Positions 15,166 through 23,244 of a stretch of 52,743 nt of DNA are shown one piece after another. The DNA is from Sulfurovum xiamenensis. Lineage in GTDB: Bacteria > Campylobacterota > Campylobacteria > Campylobacterales > Sulfurovaceae. The translations under genes were made by a program, and so were the position numbers. Below the pieces are notes generated by a model. The model did no database searches. It was not told where the DNA came from and saw only the letters and a list, made by a program, of their open reading frames with translations. The stretch covers positions 269,565-322,307 of the forward strand of contig NZ_JAQIBC010000003.1 of assembly GCF_030347995.1 (NCBI RefSeq), read 5' to 3'. Within the stretch, counting starts at the first letter, position 1, and the number at the start of each line of letters is the position of its first letter.

Positions 15166-15291
15166 TTTAGTACACAGCCAGACAATCAATTCATTTGTTC
15201 AATAGTATAACTCTGAAAATTGATTTAAAAGAAAACATGCTACCTCCGACTGCTATGTTTGTCACTTCCTTTTGTCTGGTTGTGTAGTAAA
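15166..15291. repeat. Array unit 2
   Basis: Reference unit: outer arms, then AATCAATT/AATTGATT, then AAACATG with CTACCTCCGAC loop and ATGTTT. The minus strand has GGAGG and an ATG opening a 15-codon frame at 15238-15191. Confidence 0.8.
15191..15238 (-). CDS. Possible 15-aa peptide in array unit 2
   Basis: GGAGG is followed 4 nt later by ATG and MFSFKSIFRVILLNK. The ATG lies in a predicted stem (GCATGTTT paired with AAACATAGC), while the GGAGG is in the loop. It is short, hydrophobic and basic, as in type I toxin peptides. Near-identical frames occur in units 3 (15405-15358, MISFKS...), 4 (15572-15525) and 5 (15739-15692). Units 1 and 6 lack it, so coding is unproven. Confidence 0.25.
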   Translation of the reverse strand: MFSFKSIFRVILLNK

Positions 15292-15332
15292 TAATTATTA
15301 CGTATTATTTATGAAAATTTCAAATATCATTG

Positions 15333-15458
15333 TTTAGTAGACAGCCAGACAATCAATTCATTTGTTCAATAGTATGACTCTGAAAATTGATTTAAAAGAA
15401 ATCATGCTACCTCCGACTGCTATGTTTGTCACTTCCTTTTGTCTGGTTGTGTAGTAAA
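15333..15458. repeat. Array unit 3
   Basis: As unit 2, with a few substitutions: one arm reads TAGACAGCC, and AAATCATG replaces AAACATG, which weakens the inner stem and changes peptide residue 2 to Ile. Confidence 0.8.
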
Positions 15459-15499
15459 TAATTATTAGGTATTATTTATGAAAATTTCAAATATCATTG

Positions 15500-15625
15500 T
15501 TTAGTACACAGCCAGACAATCAATTCATTTGTTCAATAGTATAACTCTGAAAATTGATTTAAAAGAAAACATGCTACCTCCGATTGCTATGTTTGTTACT
15601 TCCTTTTGTCTGGTTGTGTAGTAAA
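15500..15625. repeat. Array unit 4
   Basis: As unit 2 except CGATTGC for CGACTGC in the loop and TTACTT for CACTT further on. Confidence 0.8.
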
Positions 15626-15666
15626 TAATTATTACGTATTATTTATGAAAATTTCAAATATCATTG

Positions 15667-15792
15667 TTTAGTACACAGCCAGACAATCAATTCATTTGTT
15701 CAATAGTATAACTCTGAAAATTGATTTAAAAGAAAACATGCTACCTCCGATTGCTATGTTTGTTACTTCCTTTTGTCTGGTTGTGTAGTAAA
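15667..15792. repeat. Array unit 5
   Basis: Appears identical to unit 4 over the palindrome, suggesting recent duplication or gene conversion. Confidence 0.8.
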
Positions 15793-15833
15793 TAATTATT
15801 ATCAATTATTTATAAAAATTTCAAATACCATTG

Positions 15834-15954
15834 TTTAGTATACAGCCAGACGATCAATTAAATTGTTCAATAGTATAACTCTAAAATTGATTTAATAAAA
15901 CATGCTTCTTCCAATTCTATGTTTTAATTCCTTTTAGTCTGGTTGTGTAGTAAA
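15834..15954. repeat. Array unit 6 (variant interior)
   Basis: Outer arms are kept (TACAGCCAGAC / GTCTGGTTGTGTAGTAAA). The inner loop reads GCTTCTTCCAATTC, and small deletions make it about 5 bp shorter. The minus-strand frame stops after three codons. Confidence 0.75.
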
Positions 15955-15972
15955 TAATCATTAGGAGTTTAC

Positions 15973-17898
15973 ATGTATTTTATATTTGAAATTGAATTTT
16001 TTTCTAATAAAAGTTATTTTTCTGATCTTATATTGGCTTACGCTGAACAAGAACAGGTGGAAATAGATGTTATGCAAAGTAATGACAAAATAGTAATGGT
16101 TTTTGATAAAGAAGATGAACAGCTTGAAAGCTTCTTAAATGGAATAGAAGAGGTGCTTCCTGCATCACTTTTTTTAGGTAATGGAAAACATTATTTCTCA
16201 GATGTAAAACCAGAATTATTACCTGTTACTAAAATAAATTTACCAGTTAACATAGCACCCTGTCCTACTTGTCAAAAAGAAATGTTTGACGTAAGCAGCC
16301 GTCGTTATTATTATCCTTTTACCTCTTGTAATCATTGTGGTACACAACATCCATTTCTGGAGAAGTATCCCTATAATCGTGCTCATACAGTGATGAAGTT
16401 TCTTGTTCCATGCAATGACTGTCAAGAAGAAGCTAAGAGTAATACTTTACGTTTAGACTATCCTCTTATTACATGTATTGAGTGTGGAATTTCAATCCGC
16501 ATGCTTGATAAAGAAAGTGAACATTTAGCCTTAAATAAAGGGGACTATAGAAAGCTTTTTGAAGTTTCGGGAAGAGCAATTGCCGCAGGAAAGAATGTGT
16601 TAATGAAAACAGCACACGGTTATAGAAAGTTTTTTAAACCAACAGTCGAAAATAGTCCAGCAGAAAGTACTTTATTGATGGCTGATTCAAATGGTTTTAA
16701 TGTACATCTTATGATGGTGATACAAGAATTCAATGCACTTTTAAGTATAGAGAGGCCACTACTTCGTATCGCAACTAAAAGTGATGAACTTAAAGCTCTT
16801 TATGGATCATCTGTACAAGTAAAGTACCCAGATGATGGTATGACTATGTTACTTGCCCGTGAAATAATGAATTCTGGATTACAGTACATTTCATACATAG
16901 AGTGTAATGAAGATGAAGAATCAGATTTTTTAGTAGATTTTGATATGCCTATCAATGCACAAAAAGACACTAAATTATTTATAAATCAAGATAAAAAACT
17001 TTTTGTTTCTGGTGAACGTATTTTATTTCCTACGGTAGTAGAAAATAGTAAAAATGTGGTTTCTGTAGCACATGGGTTAGCTTGTGTAAAGGTTGATAAT
17101 CTGAGTATCATAGATTCAGTAGAAGTATTTGATTCGGTACAAACAGATTCGGTGTATGTACTTCAGGATGAAGATTTTGAGAGTGGACACAGTAATGAAC
17201 ATCGTTTTTTACAGTGGAAAGCTTCTATGATGTCTGTACTTGCGGAACATAGTAAGGTAGGTCAAAAAGCCATAGGTGTACATTTTGATGGTACATTAAA
17301 TTTTCTCTATTATAACGGTAAAGACGTTATCAATGCTGTTCCTGCAATACCTTTTGAATCAGATAATCTTTGGGAAAAAATCTCTACACTTAGAGAAGGA
17401 TCAGACAGGCTAGTCGTAAATTACAAAAAGGCTTATCCTGAAGTGTTTGAACGTTTAGATAGTCTTGCAGGTGATATGGATATTTTCAAAGTTACAGCTA
17501 TAGCATTAGGCCTTGAAAATGAAAGTCTTGAAGGTATATCAGAACAGGCATTAAGCTTTTTAGGAAAAGGGGGACTGCAGATAGATACTAGAATTAAAGA
17601 TAATCGTTTTGATAACTATGCTTTTTTAACGAGTATTATGAGTTATCAGCTCGGAGATGTAGAGAATAATTTTATGTGTTATAGCATTTATGAGTCATTT
17701 GGAGACTATATAGGAGAAATAGTTCCTCAACTTATTGAAAAGACTGAAGCAAAAATCATCACACTCACAGGCGAGACTTTTGCCAATCAATCACTTTATG
17801 GACGTATACAAAGAACACTTGGACAATACAATCCGCTTATGAATAAGAATTTTCCTATAGGAAAAGAGAATGCAGTGTATGGGGCATTGTATTTGTGA
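15973..17898 (+). CDS. hydE: HydE, HypF-like hydrogenase accessory protein
   Basis: 641 aa. Two paired zinc-finger-like segments (CPTCQKEMFDVSSRRYYYP, CNHCGTQHPF; CNDC, CIEC) match the HypF finger region. The N-terminal acylphosphatase signature VQGVGFRP is absent, and the C-terminal half only loosely resembles the HypF Kae1-like part (GVHFDGTLNFLYY). In H. pylori the fifth gene, hydE, encodes such a HypF-like protein required for hydrogenase activity. AGGAG 7 nt before the ATG gives it its own strong translation start after the palindromic array. Its biochemical role is not established. Confidence 0.82.
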   Translation: MYFIFEIEFFSNKSYFSDLILAYAEQEQVEIDVMQSNDKIVMVFDKEDEQLESFLNGIEEVLPASLFLGNGKHYFSDVKPELLPVTKINLPVNIAPCPTCQKEMFDVSSRRYYYPFTSCNHCGTQHPFLEKYPYNRAHTVMKFLVPCNDCQEEAKSNTLRLDYPLITCIECGISIRMLDKESEHLALNKGDYRKLFEVSGRAIAAGKNVLMKTAHGYRKFFKPTVENSPAESTLLMADSNGFNVHLMMVIQEFNALLSIERPLLRIATKSDELKALYGSSVQVKYPDDGMTMLLAREIMNSGLQYISYIECNEDEESDFLVDFDMPINAQKDTKLFINQDKKLFVSGERILFPTVVENSKNVVSVAHGLACVKVDNLSIIDSVEVFDSVQTDSVYVLQDEDFESGHSNEHRFLQWKASMMSVLAEHSKVGQKAIGVHFDGTLNFLYYNGKDVINAVPAIPFESDNLWEKISTLREGSDRLVVNYKKAYPEVFERLDSLAGDMDIFKVTAIALGLENESLEGISEQALSFLGKGGLQIDTRIKDNRFDNYAFLTSIMSYQLGDVENNFMCYSIYESFGDYIGEIVPQLIEKTEAKIITLTGETFANQSLYGRIQRTLGQYNPLMNKNFPIGKENAVYGALYL

Positions 17899-17921
17899 GA
17901 ATAGAATAAAAAGGGTAAATA

Positions 17922-18467
17922 ATGAAAGAAAAAGAATTAAAGATCGATGATAATGCAAACTATTCATCGACTACAAACCAGGATGGTATTATTACACATG
18001 TGTGTAGTGATTTCGAAAAAATATCAGGCTATACAAAAGAGGAATTGATAGGAAAAAATCATAATATTATGAGGCATCCGGATATGCCAAAAATAATATT
18101 TAAAATAATGTGGGAGAAATTACAGAATGGTGAAAAATTCATAGGTTTTATAAAAAATAAATCAAAAAATGGTGAGTATTATTGGTTAAGTACTAAAGCA
18201 TATCTTTACTTAAAAGAGAAAGATGGTAAATGTAAGTATTTTTCCTATAAAGGTCCAATATCACTTAGAGCCAAACATCATATAAGTAAATTGTACAGCA
18301 CTTTACTGGAGGAAGAAAAAAATGGTGGTATTGAAGCATCTCAAAAATATCTAAATGAATATTTAGATTATAGAGGTGTAACCTATAATGAGTATATAGA
18401 AACTTTCGAAGATACAGTTGGACTTGTTAAGGTTGGTTATTTTATGACAAGAAAACTTTTTTCATAA
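17922..18467 (+). CDS. Stand-alone PAS-domain protein (Aer-like PAS)
   Basis: 181 aa with a PAS core near residues 15-120: DGIITHVCSDFEKISGYTKE, LIGKNHNIMRHPDMPK and FIGFIKNKSKNGEYYWL. The NIMRHPDMP and NGEYYW motifs are those of Aer-type PAS domains, which often bind FAD and sense redox state. No kinase, HAMP or methyl-accepting domain follows; the C-terminal 60 residues look helical. The AAAGGG ribosome binding site and a 23-nt gap after hydE suggest co-transcription. It may report redox or respiratory state to the hydrogenase system. Partner unknown. Confidence 0.8.
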   Translation: MKEKELKIDDNANYSSTTNQDGIITHVCSDFEKISGYTKEELIGKNHNIMRHPDMPKIIFKIMWEKLQNGEKFIGFIKNKSKNGEYYWLSTKAYLYLKEKDGKCKYFSYKGPISLRAKHHISKLYSTLLEEEKNGGIEASQKYLNEYLDYRGVTYNEYIETFEDTVGLVKVGYFMTRKLFS

Positions 18468-18491
18468 GAAATAAATGATTATTTATTTCTG
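18468..18491. terminator. Hairpin behind the PAS gene
   Basis: AGAAATAAAT and ATTTATTTCT form a 10-bp stem with a 4-base loop. There is no long T run, so it may be a processing or stability element rather than a terminator. Confidence 0.4.
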
Positions 18492-18510
18492 TAAATAGAG
18501 GGAAACTATA

Positions 18511-19599
18511 ATGTTCAATGCCGAGAATTATGAAATATTTGAGATAGTCAATATAGTAGCCTTATTTATGGGTATTACTTTTGGTGTCATTGCACAAAAA
18601 ACGCAATTCTGTTTTAATGGTGCTATCAAAGATTATATATTAATATCCTCTACTAAAAGAGGTTCATCTGTAATAACTGCTATGATTACGGCTATTATTG
18701 CAACCAATATGTTGACTTTGTCTTATGATATATATTTAACTGAAACTGTATGGTTAAGAGAAGAGATAAATTATTTTACAATTATAATAGGTGGTAGTTT
18801 ATTTGGCATAGGTATGATGATTGCAGATGGTTGTAGTAGTCGTCATTTAGTGAAGTTTGCTCAAGGTGATATAAACTCTATCGTGACATTAATTTTTATT
18901 GCCATATTTGCATATGCTAGTACAAAAGGTATTTTAAATAATCTTATTTATACGTTATCAACAAATGAAACTTTATTAAGCCTGTCTTCATATGTTGAGA
19001 ATGGACAGGCAAATATTTATATGGTACTTTTGTTTCTTTTTTTTGTATGGTTTTATTTAACTAAAAGTTTCAAAAGAATTTCATCATTAAAAGATGGCAT
19101 ACTCATTGGACTATTAGTAGCTTTTGGATGGTATTTAACTGGTGTGTATGCTGCTGAAACTTTGGAGTTTGATACAAGGTATGTTCCATTTACAAGTGTA
19201 ACTTTTGTTGGTCCGATATCAAAAACATTAGACTTTATAACTCACTATAAAACAAATAATTTGAATTTTGGTATTTGCATTGTTCTGGGGGTACTTATTG
19301 GTGCTTTTAGTATGTCTAGAATTGATCCAAAGTACAATTTGGGATGTGCATCAAAGATTAAAGTGAATAAATTAAAAAATAGTATGATAGGTGGTGCCTT
19401 GATGGGTGTCGGTGGAGTACTTTCAATAGGTTGTACTGTAGGACAGGGATTAACTGGGTTTTCTACATTAGCTTTTGCATCAATAGTAGCTATATCTTCT
19501 ATATTTGTTTCTGGATCTCTAATGGGTCTATATCTAAACAAGAAAAATAAGTTACCCATGTGCTTTATTTTTGAATGGAACGATGAAAAGAAAAAGTAA
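18511..19599 (+). CDS. YeeE/YedE-family sulfur-compound transporter
   Basis: 362 aa and about nine or ten membrane helices. Family Cys motifs are visible: KTQFCFNGAIKDY near residue 30, IADGCSSRHLVKFAQGD near 105-120, LGCASKIKVNK near 275, and SIGCTVGQGLTG near 310. These line the thiosulfate path in characterised YeeE proteins. AGAGGGA precedes the start. Placed between hydrogenase genes and ahead of the cys cargo, it may import thiosulfate or another reduced sulfur compound, or store/transfer sulfane sulfur. The substrate is inferred. Confidence 0.85.
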   Translation: MFNAENYEIFEIVNIVALFMGITFGVIAQKTQFCFNGAIKDYILISSTKRGSSVITAMITAIIATNMLTLSYDIYLTETVWLREEINYFTIIIGGSLFGIGMMIADGCSSRHLVKFAQGDINSIVTLIFIAIFAYASTKGILNNLIYTLSTNETLLSLSSYVENGQANIYMVLLFLFFVWFYLTKSFKRISSLKDGILIGLLVAFGWYLTGVYAAETLEFDTRYVPFTSVTFVGPISKTLDFITHYKTNNLNFGICIVLGVLIGAFSMSRIDPKYNLGCASKIKVNKLKNSMIGGALMGVGGVLSIGCTVGQGLTGFSTLAFASIVAISSIFVSGSLMGLYLNKKNKLPMCFIFEWNDEKKK

Positions 19600-19663
19600 A
19601 AGATGACTTTTTTGATTATGATATAATTTTTTGTGGAATATTCTAAGACAATAAAGAAGATTA

Positions 19664-21895
19664 ATGAAACACAATACCTATAAAATTATTATTAATGGTA
19701 CTGTACAAGGCGTAGGATTTCGCCCATTTATTTACCAACTTGCCACACAATTTAGTCTTATGGGTACAGTTTCTAATGATACAAAAGGTGTAGAAATAAT
19801 CATTAATACTACAGAAAAGATATTACATAATTTTTTACAAAATATAAAAAATGATTTACCCCCATTAGCCTCTATTGATAGTATCCATACAGAAACTATA
19901 GAACTTAAAGCATTTAAAGATTTTCAAATTATTTCAACAAATAAAGAGGGTAAAAGAACAGTGCGAATACCTCCAGATGTGAGTATCTGTAAAGAGTGTC
20001 AAGCTGAACTATTTGACCCTTCTAACCGCCGCTACGGATATCCGTTTATTACTTGTACAAATTGCGGTGTTCGTTATTCTATTATTAATGATTTGCCCTA
20101 TGACCGTAAAAATACTTCTATGAAATTTTTCGATATGTGCAATACATGTGAGAAAGAATATACAAACCCACTGGACAGACGCTATCATGCACAGCCAATT
20201 GGATGTTGGGATTGTGGACCACAGTTAGCATTATTTGGTAATGCGGGTCAGAATGTTTTCAGTTCAAAAATTATCGATAAAACAGTAGAACTTATCTCTA
20301 AAGGAAATATCATTGCTATCAAAGGTGTAGGGGGTTACCATTTGATATGTGATGCGACCAATGATGCTGCTGTGCAGAAGATGCGAGTACGTAAAAGACG
20401 ACCGTCCAAACCATATGCAGTGATGGTTTCCAATCTTGAAGAAGCAAAAAAAATAGCTGTTATCAATGAACATGAAGAGGAACTACTCATGTCCAAAGAA
20501 CGTCCAATCGTATTATTGGATACTAAAGAGAAAAGCTATAGTAAACATGTAGCACCAGGCATTTCGAGGATAGGACTCTTTTTACCGTATACTCCTTTGC
20601 ATGTATTACTGCTTAAAAAACTTAACAGGCCTTTAGTTGCTACTTCTGCCAATATAACCGATGAGCCTATCTGTACAAATATGGAATCACTTAAGAAGTT
20701 ACAGAGTGTATATGACTATGTACTAGATCATAACCGTGACATAGTCAATGGCTGTGATGATTCTGTGGTGATGGTTGTTGAAGAGCGACAAATAATACTT
20801 AGACGAGCAAGAGGATATGCACCTTCGAGCATCAAACTTCCATTTAAACTAGATCAAAACATATTAGCTCTTGGAGCAAACCAAAAAAGTACTGTTGCCA
20901 TAGGTTTCGACAAAGAAGTCATACTCTCTCCGCATATAGGTGATTTAAACAGTATTGATTCTGTAGGATATTTTAAAAAGAATATACAAACGTTAGCACG
21001 TGTTTACGATTTTACGCCGGATATTGTGATGTATGATAAACATCCAAACTATGAATCGACTAAATATGCTTTAGCTAATTATGAAAATACAAGAGGTGTC
21101 CAGCATCACTATGCACATATCTTAGGAGTCATGGCAGAAAAGAAAATAACAACTAAAGTATTAGGTGTAGCATTTGATGGAACAGGATATGGAGATGATG
21201 GTAAACTCTGGGGTGGTGAATTCTTAGTTTGTGATTATGAAGGATTTGAGAGAGTAGCACATATAAAGTACTTCAAACTATTAGGAGGAGCTAAAGCCAT
21301 TAAAGAGCCTAAAAGAGTAGCCTTGAGCTTACTATTTGATATATATGGAGAAGATGCTTTAAGTCTGGATATACCAACTATAAAAGCTTTTTCTTCTGAG
21401 GAGTTAAAGACATATTTTATTGCATGGGGAAAAGGATTAAATTCCCCATTAAGCTCTTCCGTTGGGAGAATTTTTGATGCTGTGGCATCTTTACTTGGTG
21501 TATGTCAGGTGATGAGTTATGAAGGGGAGAGTGGCATCTTGCTTGAAGAGTTGTATGATGATAGGGTAGAAGGATATTATCCTTTTGGATACAATAATGG
21601 AAAAATTGACATACTCCCCATCATAAAAACTATGCTCTCAGAGCAACATATTAACATAGCTGTCTCAAAGTTTTTCCATTCCATCGTAGAGATAATTTGT
21701 ACAATACATAAGCAGCATAATCTACCCCTTATCTTAAGTGGAGGAGTGTTTCAAAATAGGATATTACTTGGCTTAGTTTTACAAAAGATACCTGAAGCTA
21801 TTATTTCTAATGCTATTCCACCAAATGATGGCGGGATAGCATTAGGACAGATAGTATTTAGTATGCAAAAACAATTAAAAAATAAAGGAAAATAA
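19664..21895 (+). CDS. hypF: Carbamoyltransferase HypF
   Basis: 743 aa, full length. Domains in order: acylphosphatase (GTVQGVGFRPFIYQLA, residues about 11-26), two zinc fingers (CKECQAELFDP...CTNCG; CNTCEKEY...CWDCG), YrdC-like carbamoyl-adenylate domain (KRRPSKPYAVM), and Kae1-like transferase domain (HHYAHILGVMAE, SGGVFQNRIL). It converts carbamoyl phosphate to the thiocarboxamide on HypE, source of the active-site CN ligands. The CDGSH gene start overlaps its stop. Confidence 0.96.
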   Translation: MKHNTYKIIINGTVQGVGFRPFIYQLATQFSLMGTVSNDTKGVEIIINTTEKILHNFLQNIKNDLPPLASIDSIHTETIELKAFKDFQIISTNKEGKRTVRIPPDVSICKECQAELFDPSNRRYGYPFITCTNCGVRYSIINDLPYDRKNTSMKFFDMCNTCEKEYTNPLDRRYHAQPIGCWDCGPQLALFGNAGQNVFSSKIIDKTVELISKGNIIAIKGVGGYHLICDATNDAAVQKMRVRKRRPSKPYAVMVSNLEEAKKIAVINEHEEELLMSKERPIVLLDTKEKSYSKHVAPGISRIGLFLPYTPLHVLLLKKLNRPLVATSANITDEPICTNMESLKKLQSVYDYVLDHNRDIVNGCDDSVVMVVEERQIILRRARGYAPSSIKLPFKLDQNILALGANQKSTVAIGFDKEVILSPHIGDLNSIDSVGYFKKNIQTLARVYDFTPDIVMYDKHPNYESTKYALANYENTRGVQHHYAHILGVMAEKKITTKVLGVAFDGTGYGDDGKLWGGEFLVCDYEGFERVAHIKYFKLLGGAKAIKEPKRVALSLLFDIYGEDALSLDIPTIKAFSSEELKTYFIAWGKGLNSPLSSSVGRIFDAVASLLGVCQVMSYEGESGILLEELYDDRVEGYYPFGYNNGKIDILPIIKTMLSEQHINIAVSKFFHSIVEIICTIHKQHNLPLILSGGVFQNRILLGLVLQKIPEAIISNAIPPNDGGIALGQIVFSMQKQLKNKGK

Positions 21896-22143
21896 TGAAA
21901 CATCCCGTAAGAGTAAAACTTGAGGCTGGTGAAAAATATCTTTTTTGTACTTGTGGCAACAGTGATGATGGGGTACTATGTGATGGAAGCCATAAAGGAA
22001 GTACATTTGTTCCTAGAGAATTTATTGCTACTAGAACAGCTGAAAGTTATCTTTGTAGATGTAAAAAAAGTTATAATGGGGTATATTGTGATGGAAATCA
22101 CGCTAAAAGAGAAAGTCTAAAATTAGATTTTTTAGATAGTTGA
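21895..22143 (+). CDS. Tandem CDGSH iron-sulfur protein
   Basis: 82 aa with two CDGSH-type [2Fe-2S] motifs: CTCGNSDDGVLCDGSH (about 18-33) and CRCKKSYNGVYCDGNH (about 56-71), the second with Asn for Ser. Each is a C-x-C...C-x3-H cluster site. No membrane segment, so it is cytoplasmic. It shares a TAATG junction with hypF. Tandem bacterial CDGSH proteins are redox or cluster-handling proteins; here it may serve FeS assembly in the hydrogenase or sulfite reductase. Confidence 0.92.
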   Translation: MKHPVRVKLEAGEKYLFCTCGNSDDGVLCDGSHKGSTFVPREFIATRTAESYLCRCKKSYNGVYCDGNHAKRESLKLDFLDS

Positions 22144-22164
22144 TTGCCACCATACCCTTTAAAG

Positions 22165-22236
22165 CGGATACTAGAATGGTTTCAAATCTATTTATATTTT
22201 ATCTTAGAACCATTAGTTATCATTAATGGATATCCG
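22165..22236 (+). terminator. Possible terminator of the hypF/CDGSH operon
   Basis: Two-step stem: CGGATA with TATCCG outside, AATGGTT with AACCATT inside. No clean T run follows, so the call is tentative. Confidence 0.35.
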
Positions 22237-22439
22237 TAGACTAATATCTTATTCTCCCTGTTAATTCATTCCTAATATTTAATCTCAGTACTCATATACA
22301 AGTATAAAATTACTATTCTAAGCTTTTTATATTATTTATTTTCTTTTAATTTAAACCCAACAACTTCCCATTACATCGTACTTATATGGTGATTATATAT
22401 TTTATTCTTATAAAAAAATATGTAAATCAATAGATATAC

Positions 22440-22468
22440 TTGACATTATTATTAAAAGATGATAAACT
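22440..22468 (+). promoter_or_regulatory. Sigma-70 type promoter of the sulfate assimilation operon
   Basis: TTGACA, 17 nt, TAAACT. Its start site would fall just before or within operator E. Confidence 0.65.
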
Positions 22469-22482
22469 TCAAAAATAATATA

Positions 22483-22496
22483 TGAATGACTATTCA
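22483..22496. promoter_or_regulatory. Operator E, TGAATGACTATTCA
   Basis: Same TGAAT-N4-ATTCA design as the hydrogenase operators, placed over the expected start of transcription. It ties sulfate assimilation to the hydrogenase regulon. Confidence 0.7.
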
Positions 22497-22531
22497 TTCA
22501 TTAAATTATAAAACTTTATTTAGGAGTCGAA

Positions 22532-22978
22532 ATGAATAATATAGTAGAGAGTAAATATACACTTATTGATGAAAATCAGCTACGTATCGTAGCAACATTA
22601 GTGGCACTAACTATGGTAGCTTATGTATTTTTGGGCTATAAAAGTTTATTGATATTATTGATCTATCATTTTTTTATTAGTATATATTTGTCACCTTCAC
22701 TGAGCCCTCTAGAATTCATAGCAAATAGAATTTCCTTATTATTTAGTTATAACTTGAATAACAAGGAGACGTCAGAAAAAGAGTTTGCTTTGCATCTTGC
22801 ACTTTTTATCACTTGTGGTTTGATAGTCCTGGAATTATTCGGATACATAAAATTGGAGTCTACTTTAATTTTACTGTTGGTAATTTGGAAAATAGTGGAA
22901 GCAAGTACGAAAATATGTTTTGGTTGCAAACTTTATCAGTACATAAAGAAAAATGGTATTGAAATAATTTCATTGTAA
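22532..22978 (+). CDS. DUF4395-like membrane protein, first copy
   Basis: 148 aa with four membrane helices (near residues 20-40, 42-55, 85-105, 108-125) and the C-terminal motif CFGCKLYQYI. A paralogue with the same length, helix layout and Cys motif (CVGCKVYYYL) lies at the far end of the cys operon (29183-29629). TAGGAG precedes the ATG. It is the first gene behind operator E. The Cys-x-x-Cys at a membrane edge suggests thiol chemistry or handling of a sulfur species; the function is unknown. Confidence 0.75.
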   Translation: MNNIVESKYTLIDENQLRIVATLVALTMVAYVFLGYKSLLILLIYHFFISIYLSPSLSPLEFIANRISLLFSYNLNNKETSEKEFALHLALFITCGLIVLELFGYIKLESTLILLLVIWKIVEASTKICFGCKLYQYIKKNGIEIISL

Positions 22979-23001
22979 ATATTAAGAATAAAGAATAAAA
23001 A

Positions 23002-23232
23002 ATGAAAGAAAAGGCATATAGATCAATAATAAAAACGATTTCTTGGAGAACAATAGGAACACTTGACACTGTAGTCATATCATATTTGATAACTAGTAAT
23101 TTCAAAATGGCTGCATCAATTGGTTCGATTGAACTTTTTAGCAAAATGATTTTATATTATTTTCATGAGAGAGGTTGGAATAAAGTTAGTTTAGGAAGGC
23201 ATCAGTCGAGTAAAGATGATCAGAGTATATAA
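23002..23232 (+). CDS. DUF2061 small membrane protein
   Basis: 76 aa. The N-terminal YRSIIKTISWRTIGTLDT followed by a hydrophobic helix, then SIELFSKMILYYFHERGW, is the DUF2061 signature. Such genes often accompany sulfate assimilation genes in bacteria, as here with cysH 12 nt downstream. Two short membrane helices are expected. The molecular role is unknown. Confidence 0.85.
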   Translation: MKEKAYRSIIKTISWRTIGTLDTVVISYLITSNFKMAASIGSIELFSKMILYYFHERGWNKVSLGRHQSSKDDQSI

Positions 23233-23244
23233 GTAGGAGAAAAA

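Larger units (their letters stand above)
14992..15960. repeat. Tandem array of six palindromic units, period 167-169 bp
   Basis: Units begin at 14997, 15166, 15333, 15500, 15667 and 15834. Each is about 121-128 bp, closed by TTTAGTACACAGCCAGA and TCTGGTTGTGTAGTAAA arms, and followed by a 40-bp AT-rich spacer (TAATTATTACGTATTATTTA type) that could hold promoters. Units 2-5 are nearly identical; units 1 and 6 differ inside. In unit 1 the stem base reads AGATAA/TTATCT, in the others AGAC/GTCT, so pairing is kept while bases change. This implies a structured RNA or a DNA hairpin function. It is not a CRISPR array. Confidence 0.85.
14835..15972. other. 1.1-kb gene-free region interrupting hydABCD and hydE
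   Basis: hydD and hydE are adjacent in the H. pylori-type operon; here they are separated by seven palindromic units and AT-rich spacers. No conventional gene is present. Only short frames of about 15 codons occur, on the minus strand. Confidence 0.75.
22144..22531 (+). promoter_or_regulatory. Intergenic region with hairpin, promoter and operator of the cys operon
   Basis: Nested inverted repeats CGGATA...TATCCG (22165-22236), enclosing AATGGTT/AACCATT, may end the upstream operon. Further on, TTGACA (22440-22445) and TAAACT (22463-22468) with 17-bp spacing form the best sigma-70 type promoter in the window. Operator E lies about 15 nt behind the -10. No gene is seen. Confidence 0.7.

Noticed and set aside
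14992-15960. CRISPR array
   Set aside because: The repeating unit is 167 bp and almost wholly conserved, with internal inverted repeats and no unique spacers. No cas genes are nearby.
14835-15972. Retron or diversity-generating element
   Set aside because: No reverse transcriptase gene and no template/variable repeat pair are present.
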